Source: Palaemon carinicauda (lineage: Eukaryota; Arthropoda; Malacostraca; Decapoda; Palaemonidae). Taken from it: a stretch of DNA of 64,000 nucleotides. Shown in pieces: positions 29,701 through 44,700 of this stretch. Location: assembly GCF_036898095.1 (NCBI RefSeq), contig NC_090761.1, positions 46,604,753 to 46,668,752 on the forward strand. Reading direction: 5' to 3'. Both the position numbers and the translations under genes were made by a program. Position 1 is the first letter of the stretch, and every line of letters starts with the position of its first letter. The notes under the pieces were generated by a model. That model was not told the origin of the DNA, did no database searches, and saw only the letters and a program-made list of their open reading frames with translations.

Positions 29701-32700
29701 GACTTAAGGGACATCACTAATTTTGGTTGAGATGTAATTTTTGTACAGTTGCATTACAGTATTCTCTATAAGATTACCAACACTATACAGTACTGAAGAA
29801 AGAGACTTGATGATGAAAAAGTTCTTCAGCCAAGTGCCATCCTCTGATTTGAAAGAGTTTTGTGTGGGAGGTATGATAGACCTCTACTTGTTTCCAGAGG
29901 ACATGGCTATAAATCATGGATTTTATACTACTCAAACTCAGAGGACGTATAGTGACCAACCCAGTCCCCTAATCCAGAATGAGACATCAGAAGACCCCAT
30001 GTTCTGTGTAGTAGGCTCTATCCATCTACATTAGCAAGGTCTGATCACTCTCTCTTTTGCTTTGAGAGAAAAGGGCCATTTTCCCTCCGTTCCAGTGGAA
30101 GAGGGAGGAGGTGTATTTGACCAAAGAGCTCATTTCTAAAGAATTAACAATAACTCATGAATGGTAGAGGCAATGGCTGGTCATTGCACTGCAGCTCAAT
30201 GTCTTGAATACCAAAGATAAATGAATATGATAAGTGCCCAAGCCCCCTTCTTTATCCAACTAAGACCATGGGCACCAAACAGTATCCAACTAACTTACTA
30301 TACTTACTTTAAGGGTTGTTTTTCTGGTCCTATATAGTAGGGGAACCCTACTATCTACAGGACCTCCACAGTCATTTTATCATGTTTGCTCGAAAGCGTT
30401 CAACATTTCACACCGCATACTGCTCGTTTATTGTTAAATCGTCACTATCGAAGCTCTTACCAAACAAGAACGTCTTCAGTTTCCTCTAGAAAGCCTTAAT
30501 ATCTTCAATTTTTCGGATGTCTCATGGAAGCTTATTGTATAGTTTTTGAGCTGTATATTTAAAGGTTTTAGAGCCTACAGTAGACATATCTAGGTTCCAA
30601 TAATTTGAAACCATCTGTAACTATTCTCATGTCAACATGTTTTGTTGGCTGCACCATATGTAGCAATTCTCTGAGATATTTTGTACTTCCGGTTCTGATA
30701 AGTTGATGGGTTATTGTACATATTTTATACTCAGTTCTCACTTTAAATGCTGGAGTATCAAGATTTGATGCATCATCCATCCCAAGATTGAAGTCACCAC
30801 AAATAACTAATCAATTTTTCTCTGTGACAATCGTCTTGATGAGTGCTCTGAATTCTTCAAAGAAGATACTAATATTTGTTCTTTGAGGTTTGTAAACTGT
30901 CACAATGGATTTTTTTTTCTTTTTTTTTTATAAAGTTTATTTCTATATATTCAAAGCTTGTTACACTAGTTCTTTTTAACATCTTGAGATTTGAGTAACT
31001 CCTCTGAAAGAAGAGCCCAACATCCCCACCAGGCCTGCCCTCTCTCGGGATATGAAAGAAGGCATGTGTGGCGGGGCGGTCATTTTAGAGATCTTAGCCT
31101 TGTGAAAGTTATTTAACCATATTTCAGATTATGCTAGTATGTCCAAATATTTCTCATTTATCAATTCTTGAATTTGAATAGTTTTATTAACAACAGATTG
31201 TATATTTCATAGCCACAGTTTATGATATCCTTAGTATCCATGATCATTATTTTCTACTAGTCTTTTCAATACCAAGTCATAAACTTTGCAATATTTTTAA
31301 TTCACTATGTGGTCATTTGGTTTGTATAAATTTGCAGTTTATACATTGTAACAGTTGCAAATTACATTCTTTTATGAAATGTTTTCTGAACGTTTCGCGT
31401 AGACTTTATCATCAGTCTTAAACTAAGACTGTGGGCACCAAGCAGTGGCTACTGATGACACAGTTGGTAGATGTGGACCTCCCCAAACCTCCATCCCTAA
31501 CGCCAAGGAACAGTTCGGTTACAAATTTTTTTGTTTTTTTCCAATTTTAACTTGCGGCCCACTGATTGTGAGCTAACGCATAGTGAGGGATAGTTCAACA
31601 ACCCTCCTTTCTGGTGACAAGACCCATTCTGATATTGCAACTGATAACTTTTAACACTTACAACTAAGACCCTGAAAGGTAAAGTCTGGTCAATACTGAA
31701 AAATGGGCCATAAAAAGGTTTGGATGTTGACGACAGGTTTTAGACCAGTGTAACTACATATTTCCAACACTCACTCCTTTGCTTAGAGACTCGCTATTCA
31801 CCGAGAAACTCCTATTTTACTGGCTTCTGAGTGCCTGTATGATGCTTTCTTCTACGTCTCCATACATCAAATGTTGTGGTGAAATGTTCATCTTGCAATC
31901 TATTGGACGGGAATTCAAGCCTTCTTCTTAGATGGTCTGGACTCCTTCCTATTCTGTCTTGAACGGGAGCGGGACTTCTTCTTTTTCCTGGACCTCTCGC
32001 GTTTCCTCCTTGAGGACCTGGTTCCGTCCTCCGATGACGATGAATCTGCGGATAAGGAAGACGAGGAGGAGGAGAGGGAGTCAGCCGAACCACCTGAGAC
32101 GTCCAATTCCGCAGGGGGGACTCCATGACGAATTTCTGGGGCCGCAGGCTGCAGGAAGACGGGCGGGAGCATCGCCGGGGGTTACCGAGGAACGTTCTTC
32201 CGGGCGAGTCAATGGTCAAACTCTTCTACTAGCCTGAAGGGTGACCTGCAGGGTGTTCTAGGGAGGTCCCAAACGGCGGGGTCCGAATTCGACGAATGAC
32301 CTTTCTCGGCATCCCCCCCCCCGGCAGCCGAAGTACCTGAAACACATACCCAAGATGCAGGGGAAGAGGTAGTACCCAACTTCCCCCACATAGGGTCTTC
32401 AGTAGAGACGGGCCCTGCGGGCACCAGGACCTAGTCTCCCACACACACTCCCGCATCTCCCTCAGGCCCCTCACATGCCTGTATCACACCAGTAGCTTCC
32501 CCCACAGGTAATTCAGACTCCTGGGAAAGGACAATGGGCCGCTTCCCCGCAACGGACTTACCTCGTCCCCTACTCTGGGTAGGGGAAGATGTAATGGAGC
32601 CACGTTCCGACGATGCATCTGGAGACACCAAAGCAGAAGACGCGTTAGCTTACTTGGGTGATTTCTTCGCCGACTTCTTCTTCTTTGTTCCATAAAGGAC

Positions 32701-35700
32701 CCACTGGATATCGCCCCAGGACTCGCACTCCGAACACGTGGCGGTAGGAGAGCATACCTTGCCCCTACATGACGAACAACGCGAGTGGGGGTCAACCTCG
32801 GGCTTCGAAAGGAAAGCCCCACAAGACTTACCGGCCACAGGCCCAGGGCAACGGCGGGGATGCTCCATAATGAAATACTAACACACCAAGAGACACAGGG
32901 ACACAGAGGAAAGGGGTAAGGATACGGACACAGGTACCACGTGGTGTACACAAAGGGTCGGGGACACAAAGGATCGCACTGGGTAAGAGAGAGCGCGGCG
33001 AGATCTGAATCACGTCGCGACCAGATACTTACTGAGGAGCACGACCTGAGCTAGCACGCTCTCCGACCCCTGGTCGCCTCAGGGCGCGTATCACTCCGCC
33101 TGAGGTCACCCATTGAAAATGGGAATTGGGTAAACTACACAAAATTCTGGTCGGTTGGGAACGAGTTACCAGTAACTCCTAAGAATGTAGTTCTAGGTAA
33201 GTATGTTAGGAATAATACAAATTACTTAAAAATTTGTGATTTCTAGTAGTGTCTGTAGCCTTGCCACTCCTATGAGTTAGGGAGGGAGGCTGTTGGGAGA
33301 GCCCATAGGTTTATCTACTGAGTCATCAGCAGCCATTGTTTGGCACTCTGGTCCTAGCTTGATTGAGAGGGGCTTGGGCTCTGATCAAATATACTATATA
33401 TGGTTGGTCTGTAGGGCATTATACTGTCCCTTGCCCCTGCCACTCATGACCAAGTTTTTAACCTTTAAACTTTAAACTATGTGTGTGAGGACATGAGCTA
33501 CCAGTTCAAGGCTTTGTGATGGTGCCCCAAGTGTTCATAGGGATATTATGTCGGTGGTTTCCTTGGCTCACGGAATGGACATGTCTCTATATGTTGTGGG
33601 AAACTGTCTAGTCAAGGCTACTTTCTGTCAAACATTGGCCAATGACTTTGTGAACCTAAGCATGAAGATTCAACACCATCCATTATTGATATTTATAATT
33701 ATTCTTATTATTATTACTTGCTAAGCTACAACCCTAGGTGAAATAACAGGATGCTTTAAGCCAATGGGCTCCAACAGCAAAAATAGCCCAGTGAGGAAAG
33801 GAAACGAGGAAAATGAAATATTTTAAGAGCAGTAACAAATTAAAATAAATATTTCCTATAAAAAATTGAACAAGAGGAAGAAATAAGATAGAATATTATG
33901 TAAGAGAACTCTAACCCAAGACAGTGAAAGACCATGTTACAGAGGCTATGGCACTACCCAAGATTACAGAACAAAGATTTGTTTTAGTGTCCCTCTACTA
34001 GAAGAGCTGCCTTTTAAGTCTCTCCAACCCTTACCAAGAGGAAAGTAGCTTTAGTAATCTCAGTTTTGTCAGGTGTATGGCGACAAGAGAATGTGTAAAG
34101 AATAGGCCAGACTATTCAGTGTATATGTAGGCAATGGGAAAATGAAACATAACCAGAGAGAAGGATCCAATGTAGCACTCTCTGGCCAGTCTAAGGACCA
34201 CATTAGCGGTAGTATTATGGGTGACTATAGTCCTCGATAAATGGGATTAGGAGATTTTCAGCCCCATCCTCAAAGAAATGTCAGGGTGTGATAGATCTGA
34301 TTTCCCTGGAGAAGCTGATCCCCTCCAGTAGCTTTAAGATAAATTCAATCCAACTCCAATTGGCTAAGGCCTGGAAAGCAACATACAGTACATGACCAAC
34401 TTATCAATTCAGTTCTAGTTTCAGAGATGTGGTCAAACATCCTCTGGTGTTTAGAACCTCGCAACCTGTTGAAAGGAGTCCCCATGATTCTGGTTATCTA
34501 GAGATCCAGTCACTCATGGATGCATCCAATCAGTATGGGAAGGCCACATGTTGTACCTGCAAGTAAGGGCTTAGGGGAAAAGGAGTAGACCCTTTCAAAT
34601 AATGGGCCAAAATGTGTAATTAGCACTCCAAGCATTTGAGACATAAGGTCAAAATGTTTGGGTCACGGCAGACAGCACCATTGCTGTGGCATATCATAAG
34701 AAGGAGGGATGCATTCACTAGAAGGGCCTGTGGTGCATGCCACTACAAATGAACAAGTTGGGAGGGCACAGGGTGATAGTCACACCATGGCTCGATTCAA
34801 GGCTGCATTGTAATTGTAAAATATCTTAGAAAAAGGAACCAAGTTCTTTCAACAGAGTGGTCTGTTAGGGCCTGTAGTAGATGTTGGAAATTCCAATGGT
34901 GGAATAGTTCGCAACATTCCTAAACCACAGGTTGTCCCTCTGCTGTTGCTTATAATCAGATTAAATATGGGCCACAGATGTGATTTGTAGAGGTAGGATT
35001 GCCTAGAGTTATATGCATTCTTGCCCTACAGCTTGATTTGCCAAAGCCTGGAAGCACAGATCGGCTTCCAGCATCCTCATGACACTCTTTGCCCTTTATT
35101 GGTCGCAGTATTATTCTTGAGAAGGAGAGGAAGACCAAAGCGAAGGTGGGTGGACTGTATCAAGGATGACCTGCGATCTAAGGGATTAACTGCTGATGAG
35201 GTGTGGGGCAGAGGTAGATGGAGAAAGCTGACCAGAAACATCGACCCCACATAGAAGTGGGAAAAGATGTAGACAAAGAAGAAGTATTATTCTTGAGATA
35301 ACATTTCTGCCTCCCATCTCTTCCCTCATTTGATCTCTGTAGGGAGCACAATAGAATTAAGAGTAGAGTGGACCACTTATTAGGCCAGATCAGGTAAACT
35401 GTTGTTGCTCATTTTATAGATAAAACTGCAGATTGTATTATAATAGGTAAAAGCTACTTACAATTCCTAGGTTTTGCATTGAGCAAATATTTTCTCAATA
35501 GGATGCAGTTGTTTTCTATCAATTGTTAGAACTATACAAGGAAGTGTCACATTCATTTAACTCTCTACTATACTTTCTTCAGTATTGTTATATTGCCTTG
35601 TATATTTGCATAATTCCCTAGAATTTAGTTCTTTCTGATATTTAATTTAATATTTGCATTTTTTGATTTCTGCATTTTTGTTTTAAATGGCTGATATTGT

Positions 35701-38700
35701 ATGAGTAACAAGGGTTTTTTTTGTTTTGTTTTTTTGAACTCCGAAGAGGGAAGTAAATTTCTTTTTTTATTTATCTTGTTTGGCTTAATATGCCTCGGAG
35801 TACTCTTGAATTTTATCAAATAAATTATAAGAGTCAGAATTGTTTGTCTAATGAGTTACAAGGGTCAGCATTGTTTGTCTTGACTTTCATGGAGTTTGTA
35901 AAAATTAGTACATTGTTCAGTGAATCCTGTTTTCCCAAGGGTTTGGGGTTGCACCATCGGTGCACCTCATTTATTGTACTGTATGCATTACAAAAGGGTC
36001 TTTGCAGCTTCTCTTTTTCCCTTTGGTACATCACATTTTAGAATTTAATTTACTGCCATTTCATCTTTTCCATTTAACTTTCCAGCCTATTATTGTTTCT
36101 TAGTACAACTTTGAGGTATTTTTCACAGTTACACCTTAGCACTAAATGGCCTACCCAGCCCCAATGGTGGGCCAGATTCTATGAATTGATTGGAATCAAA
36201 TGAAATGGTCTTCTGTTAGTAGCTATATTGTATATGATGTCATTTTAGTGTTTTCTGTGCCTAAAAAGAAGCGCAAATTATCTGGGAGCTACAGCACTCG
36301 TGACTCTTCCACTTAGGAGGACTTTTCTTCTCATAAAACTTTCATTGTTGAGGATTTCTTGCATTCTACTACAGTTGGGGGAATGATAAATTCAATGTTT
36401 TGTGTAGTTGCCTTTTCTCATTCTGTCTTCAGGCCACTCAATCGTCATCTGCCACTTCCATCAGTAACTCCTTCTTCATCTCCCTAGTTTTTGTGCCAAT
36501 TATGCTTTTCTGAATTGTTTGAAATCTCGTGTCTTCTCTGCTATGCCAGACACAATCTATAGTTATATCTGGTCAGTCATCAAGTCTTCAATAGAATGCC
36601 TGCAGGCTGAAAATATAACTTCTCTTTCTATTACTGCATCTCCAGCTCCACCTGTTGCTGGTGCCATGCTTCCTCCTCATTATTCTCTTGTTACCAGTTC
36701 TAGCTCCTTGCTTTTTCTATGCCTTGATTACTAGAGTATATTTCACTCCCTAATGATATGGCTGCATGCTCCAGCCCTTTCATTTCTCTAGCAGCTCTGG
36801 CCTTTGATGGAAATATTGTATTCATCTTTAAGTTTCAAAAATTTGATAATGTCAGCCATTCCAGGTTTCATTCCTGTAGCCAAAATCACTCCCACTCACT
36901 GGGGTGAAGATACGACTTCTGTTGTTCATCAAGTAGGCAGAGGTGGAGCTCATCTGAAAAAATAGTTATGATTCATCATCTACTGGTTATAATTGAAAAT
37001 CAAATGAACCTATGAGTTATATGTTGGTGTATTTAACTCGTAAGTTGTTTTGAAATCTTGTTTTTTCGCAAGCTTCATCCTTCAGTGTTACTTCACCACT
37101 AGATAGGCAGAGGCACTCCTCTTCTCTGAATATTCATCTTAACCCCCTATTACTCTGGATTAGCAGTCAGCATCTTGTGCTTTTGCCAAAATTTGTATTC
37201 CTGGACCTTCTGGTCTTTTAAGATCCTTGAGTACTCCTGGCACTCTTTGTCCTCTGTCCAGGAGAACTAGGTTTAACTTGTCAAGTGGTGCTGCGATTTT
37301 GGTGGAAGGCTAGGTTAAAGAACTAGCTGAAAACTATTGCTCCCTTTAGGATGACACTTTCTATGCTGGAGTACTGGACTTTGTGTATTAAATCTTCAAA
37401 ATATATTACCCTTTAAAAGCATCTTTGGGAGGCCTCTGTCATGGAACATAGCCTAGATGATAAGTAGTACTCTCAGATTAATCTATCATACCACTAAGCA
37501 AATTGATTTGTACATGAAAGGTTGTGGTACTAACTAATCCTATGATTGACTTATAGAACTTGATTCCTCTATGCTTTGCAAAAGGCTAAGGGAGTTCTAC
37601 TGTAATGCATTATTTTCTACAGTCATGATATCTTCATTGCCTCAGAAGTATCTCTTTTCGTTGGTCTTGCTGTGCATGGGAATTTTTTTTCCCTCAAAAG
37701 GTGGATCCCAAAATATTCTGCGGGATAACCTTGGCCCTTTTGAAGAACAGAAGGTCCTTTGTGGCACCATTTTGATTTTATGTGACAGACTCTGGTTTGT
37801 ATGTCTAGTAAAAATACAAATTACTTCATAAAATTTCTAACTTTCTATGTAGTGAATACTGTATGTATGTGTAAAGTAACTTGGTTTGTTTTTGTATAGT
37901 TTTTGTAAGAAGTGAGAAAAACAAGCAATTTTTTTATACTAATGACTAGTGTTTTATACCAATGAGTAATGTTTGAAACTATTATTCAAGTGAATGATTA
38001 GCATAATTTAATTATAAAAGAATCTGCCACTGTTGCTCAAATCCATTTATTAATGCATTATTATAAACTTTCCTACTAATGATTTTCTTGTGTTTTAGCA
38101 CCATCATCAAGTTGCCCCAGCAGGAGTCTAGTCATGGCCCCAGCCACATACCCGCCTTCAGTGGCCGCCCACCAACCCAGGGTGGTTACTTTACCTCCTA
38201 GGAGACTGCCCCAACATGCCATCAGTCACGCTACTGCGGCCTCTCTCCCTAAGTCTCTCTTACGGGTCCATACGCTACGGGAAAAATATTACGCTTATAA
38301 TTCCGATCTCTTTCCTTTAGGTATGTGTTTTTCTATTTGGTGATATTTTTTTTTTTTTGGGGGGGGGATTAGTGAGCTATAGGTTAGGTAACAGATGCAC
38401 TTGAGATATTGTAAAGCCTCCAATAATGGTTGCCCCCTTAATGAGTCCCAGATGTCTATACCCACATACAGCATAGAAAAATTTAGTATTCATAGTTATG
38501 TAATATCAAATACAGGAAAGGATTCACAGTTATGTAATGCCAAGATCAGAACAGACCTTGATAGAAAAAAAAAGATAAAGAACCATTATTATACGAGGTC
38601 ATGAAAATTTACCCCAAGTATGTCTTTTCAGTTAGGGTGCATGGACAATTATTTAAGAGAGGATGCACCTGAACTGAAAACACATAAAATCATAGTATTA

Positions 38701-41700
38701 TATAAGACCAAATACAGTACACCTTAGTCATATAACAGGAAAGAGTAAGTAAAGTCTGATACTGTTATACATATAAGTTTGTTAAAGATTTTGTCTTATA
38801 CTTTAATGGGTTTTTGTCTTTTCTATCAAGGCCTATTCTGTAGTTGGTGTTATTTGATTTTGAAAAGATAATAAAGAATTTTACTTGATGGAATGCTTGG
38901 GCCTTCCCAAATAATCAAATTCATGAATGTCAAACCTGGGAAACATTAAGATCTGGCTTTATTTAAAAAATTTTAGTAATACTGTATTAGAAATTTGGTA
39001 TTTAAATCTTTCAAAACACCTGTACTTAAGACAAGAAATAAGCCAATGTTGTTGTATTGGGGTGTTGGACAGGAGTGTGATTAATAAATCAAATGCTATG
39101 GCAAAGTTGATTTTCAGTCTGATAGACTTCTCTTATTATAAAGCTGTCTCGGGATTATCTAGATTTATGTTTACAAACAGTGGTTAAATAGAAAATACAA
39201 ATAGGAAAAAGTCCTGGTGGGTCATAGTTGTACCATGTTTTAAATGGATCATGACTTTTGATATACCCATCCTTTTGTGTTGCTCAGGATTATGTATAGT
39301 GGTAGATTAGTTATTAGAGCTGTTCCTGCAGCTTTTGGATTGGGATATAACTTTAGTTTCATCCAAGGGTCTTAGACAATCATGGACTTTTTAAAGATAT
39401 TGAATATAAGTCACACTAACAGAAGCCTACCTTTTCACTTGTAGAATGTACGTGATAAATTATATCAAGGGATGTGAAAGACACATGTTAAGCAATAAGG
39501 GCAAGAAAAATAGTTGCATAAAGAACATGAAAACTAAATTCACTGGGCAAAAACTGTATCAGAATATACTGTAATATTAAATAAAACAAATTTGTCCAAA
39601 AAGTTAACCATTTTAATTTAGAAAAAAAAATGAAGGTGATAATGTAATGAAGTGGGTGCTGGGTACATGAGAAGAAAACCTAGAAAGGAAAATACCTGAT
39701 AGATTATTTGATAGAGGATTTAGAAAAGGAGGGCCTTGATATTTAGTAAGTTATAAGGTATCGTGCAAGGTGTAGGTTGATGTGTGTGTTTTTTATTGGT
39801 TTCGTCATACAGGTGATTAGTCTTCTGTATAGGTATGTGGAGTAGATGTAGTAAAAGTTTTCTGTAAAGAACCACATTTCTCTTAAGGAAAATTTCATAT
39901 TATTGAAAAACAACACTGTACATTTCTTGGAATGTATGGTCCACCATATTCATTTTTTGATTCATAGATGAGTTTCCTAATTTATTTCCTCAGATTTTTA
40001 AAATACCTCCTGTATTAGAAAAATACATATTGGTGAATCAATAATGAATATAGCTCTGTATTCATTGTTGGGGGTGTCACTATGTGTGGTAATTAATATA
40101 GTGACTGGAGGGTTTAATATGAACTCAAGATTATAGTAAAATACTTGTTTTTCACAGGCGTCGAGATTAGTGAGGAGAGTGACTTCAGTGATGTGGATGA
40201 TATGTGTGGGAATCAGCAAGAATGGGTTGATCCAACTGCAGATATTTGGGACACAAGACAAAACAGTCCTGAGATTTCAACACTGGATCTGTGTCAGCCA
40301 TCTGGTGGGGGTAATTGCCATCGGTCTGTTATTCTGGCTGCTGCTTTGGCATCTCATAGAAGACAGGTATGTCACTTTATTACTCCTTGAATTTCTTTTG
40401 TTTCAAACTTACTTCTGTGTGGGATTTTTTTATTTTTCCTGTGTTAATAGTGCTAGTATGATTCCCCCAAATTCCTCTGAGACTTATGTGTATTTCCTTT
40501 ACTTACTAGGGAAGTTTTAGTAGTAGATTGCCAAAGGGACTAAATGCCATTGGAGTACTATTTAGTAGAATACAGTGCTAAATACTTTAGGCTAACTACT
40601 GTTATGAATGGCGGGGCTTGCTGATTTGGGCTTTTAAACAAATTTGAATGACAAATAATCTCTTAGAACAGAACTTGTTCATAAATAGAGGAATACATGT
40701 ACAGCACCTTATATTTGGCCCTAGGCGTATACAAACCTTTTGATCTTTGAAATAGGTATGCATCTTTAGCCACACTTCCATTGAATTGGTCACAAGGTAG
40801 TTGCTTAAGGACAGGTATTGTTAGGGGGAAGGCCCCTCTACCCATGCCTGTTACAATATGCACACTTTATCTTTGGTCACAACTGGTACAGATATATCAT
40901 AGCACTGCTCTGACGACTTGAATCTTTTTTTTTACATATGTTGTGATAAGTATTGGTTTTGGTTTTTGTTAATTGTGAGCACTCTCACTTGTAAGTGGGA
41001 GTGCACCAAAAGATAAGCATATGGTGAAATGAATTTTGTTCTTTTTAGAATACAGTACAAACCTTTGAAACCCCATGTATTGTTTACATTTGTAAAGGGG
41101 TGACTGTAAGCATCCTCCCCCCGCTTTGGAATGATGTTCTCCCTCTGATCATAAAGACAATAAACTCAGAATGTCTTATCTCACTTCATGGTAGTTTCTC
41201 TGGATCTGGAGGGAGTCACGATTCTTACTGAGTGTCGCCCGTACCTGCATGGCCAACATGGAAAATTGTGCATTTGGTGAGCTTGCTGACACTTACCAGT
41301 GTTCCCAGGTAGTTGTCCCTGTGTAGCAGTTCAATAAGTGTTCTCAGCTTGGGGTAACAGCCACTGCTATTCATCTTTTGAGATGTTGTAAACAGACTGG
41401 TACTTTTGGATCAGTTATGGGACATTATTCTCCTCCTTTTCTTCCTCTTTTCATTCTAATTCTGATGATTCTTTTCAGAAAAAAAGTAGTGGAAATCTGA
41501 CCTTGACAATTCACGTCAGAGGAAGAAAAAATCTAAAAAAAAAAAAAAAAGCCAATTGCAAGAAGTCCTGCAGAAGCTCATTGGTTCCATATGAGAGTCG
41601 ATGGTCTTTGGGGCTCTGCCCGATCACGCTGGGCTGACAACCAGTCAAACCTGGTTGCGGCAGATCATGCCACATCTGTGGCCGGTAGTCAGTCGAACCC

Positions 41701-44700
41701 GTACAGGGATGATCACTGCACGAGGCCAGTGATTGAGGTGCTTGAGTGCCCTCCATCACTTCAACTTCACTTGGACTATAGATTATGGCATAAGTCTCGC
41801 TTCTTTCATGAAAAACACCAGTACCTTCAAATGAGGATATTGTATACCGTACTACAGTCAAACCTCTAGCTACGAAAGAATCAGCTTACGAAATTTTCAC
41901 TTCACGAAAGGAGATGCGAAGAATTTTACGACTTGGATCACGAAAAATGTTGCGGACAACGAAGGGTGGTACGGAGCTGGAGCCCGACCATATCTGAGAA
42001 GGATTTTAAAATACGCGCACCGCCAGCCTGTAAACTCACTACCATCCTTCTGCGTTCCTATTGGTTATCTCCCTACCCGGATGCTAGTTACCACCATGAG
42101 ATCCTGCTCTCCTTTTGGTCAGCATCTACTGTACAGTATCCCATTGTGCATCTACGCATCGGCATTCCTATGTTTTCTCGTTCTGGCAACGGTATCGTAC
42201 GTATTGACTTAAGTGTTTGTGAATTTGCTTTTGTAACAATTTTACAGTATGTACTGTTATGGTGTGTGATACTTATGATACATCATTAGCCATGGGTCCC
42301 AAGAAAGTTGCTGATGTCAAGGGAAAGAAGAGGATGATGTTTTCCATGGAGATGAAGATGGAAATAATCTAGAATTACGAGGCTGGCATGCGGTTAAGTG
42401 TGCTCAGGAAAATTTCAAGAAGCAGGCAGAAACGAGCTTCTTTGGATGGATATTTTATTAAGAGGCCTTTGGTAAAAGCAGACCAAGCGCCAGCTAAGAA
42501 ATGAAAGTGGCAGTGATGAAGATAACACGTAGTGTCATTGAAAACGTAAAGTAAAATAAAAAAAAAATGATAGAAAAAGGAAAAAAAAAATAAATTTTGT
42601 TTCAAGTTTATCGTAAAGTTAAGTGTTAATATTTCCTGCCATTTATAGATGCGTTTCCTAAAATTAATTGTTAATGTTTTCTGTCATTTATAAATCTGTT
42701 TTGGAAAGTTAAGTGTTTACGTTTTCTGCCACTTGTACGTAAATGTTTTCTGCCGTTTTCATCCTCCTCTACCGCCCCGCACTTTGCTCTTGGACATCAC
42801 CTTACTCCAAAGGTAAGGTTCCACATACAGTGGTACCTCTACATACGAATTTAATCCGTTCCAGAACCAACTTCGGATGTAGAAAATGTTCAGATGTAGA
42901 AACGAATTTTCCCATAAGAATACATTGAAATAGGATTAATCCGTGGTTGAGCCCAAAAACCTATGATAACTTCTTAATAAACTACTACACATAATTTCCC
43001 ATGAGAATAATGCACACTAAATTAGATAATAGACATGTAAATAAGAAGAATTAGCAAAAAATGATAAATAAGAAACGGGTTTTTAGCGTCACTTTACCTT
43101 AGAAACTCCAGCGCAGGTGTTGTTGGTCTTGCTACGCAGAGAGGAGACGGACGGGCGGTGAGGAGGTAGAGAGGTTAACTACGATAAACGTACACTACCG
43201 TAACTTATTCTAACTTACACTGAGTGAACTTTAACATAACTTAGCTTATTTTTTTTTTTCTTTTTTATATTTTATATTTTTTTTTACATTTTCTTTTTTT
43301 TCTTTTTGATGATTAATTTTAATCACTTTCACTCTCTACACTTAAAATTGATTGAATTTCTTTCGCTTCAGTCTTTGCCGTTTTCTTTGTTTCACTTTCT
43401 TCTGCTTCACTCTTTGCCGTTTTCTTCGAATCACTTACATCCTCTTCATCACGAGTTCGCTTCGTAGTTTTTTAAAGAAATTATCGATAGATAGTTGCTT
43501 GGTACGGCTTTTCAGAATGTTTCGAAAGTGAGTTAGGGAAACATCATCAAACTGCGAAACTACACGACAAACCTGCAATTTTTTTGGGTGGTATTTGTCG
43601 ATGAAGTCGACCACGTCTTGATATTTTCCTAACACCTCTTTTATATGCGCCGAACCTAACACATGTTCTACCTCCTCGCTCCCTTCCTCGTCATCACTCA
43701 TGTGCTCAGACATAGCATGGAATTCCTTGAGCTCCTCTGTAGTAAGTTCGTCTTGATGTTCGGCGACGAGTTCCGTAACGTCATCTGCGTCGACCTCCAG
43801 ACCCATGGACTTGCCAAGGGAGACGATATCCTCTACGTCTTCCGCTGCACCCACCACGGGATCAGGTTCGGGGTCAAAACCTTCGAAATCTCTGGAAGAA
43901 ACTGCATCAGGCCACAGCTTCTTCCAGGCAGAATTGAGGGTCCGTCGAGTTAATCCCACCCAAGCCTGATCTATGATCTTCAAGCAGTGCACGATGTTGA
44001 AGTGGCTCCTCCAAAATTCACGCAAAGTTAAGTTGGTTCTTTGCGTGACATTAAAGCACTGCTTAAATAAGTGCTTGGTGTACAGCTTCTTAAAATTAGA
44101 GATGACTTGCTGGTCCATGGGCTGGAGGATAGAGGTGGTATTCGGTGGAAGATACAGCACCTTTATGAACTTAAATTCATCGAAGATATCTTCTTCAAGT
44201 CCCGGGGGGGTGAGCGGGTGCATTGTCAAGGCATAGCAGGCACTTTACAGGCAATTTCTGTTCATGAAGATACTTCTTCACAGAAGGGCCAAAAACTTGG
44301 TTAACCCATTGCACAAAGAACTGCCTAGTGACCCAGGCCTTCGAGTTGGATTGCCAGAAAACATGAAGCTTGTCCTTATCGACGTTGTGTGCCTTAAAGG
44401 CCCTAGGGTTCTCGGAATGGTAAACCAGTAAGGGCTTGACTTTAAAGTCCCCGCTAACGTTGGCACATAGGGCAAGAGTCAACCAATCCTTCATTGGCTT
44501 ATGCCCAGGCAATTTCTTCTCTTCGGCGGTGATGTAGGTTCGACTGGGCATCTTCTCCCAAAACAGCCCGGTTTCATCACAATTAAACACTTGCTGCTCT
44601 ACGTAGCCTTCTTCCAGCACGATCCTTTCGAAGTTCTTGACAAAGTCAGCTGCAGCCTTTGTGTCCGCACTAGCAGCCTCTCCGTGGCAAAGAACTGAAT

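Noticed and set aside
29741..30034. 97-codon open frame in the intron after exon c
   Set aside because: Its composition is not repeat-derived, but no splice sites in matching phase, no family motif and no place in the INO80D order could be found.
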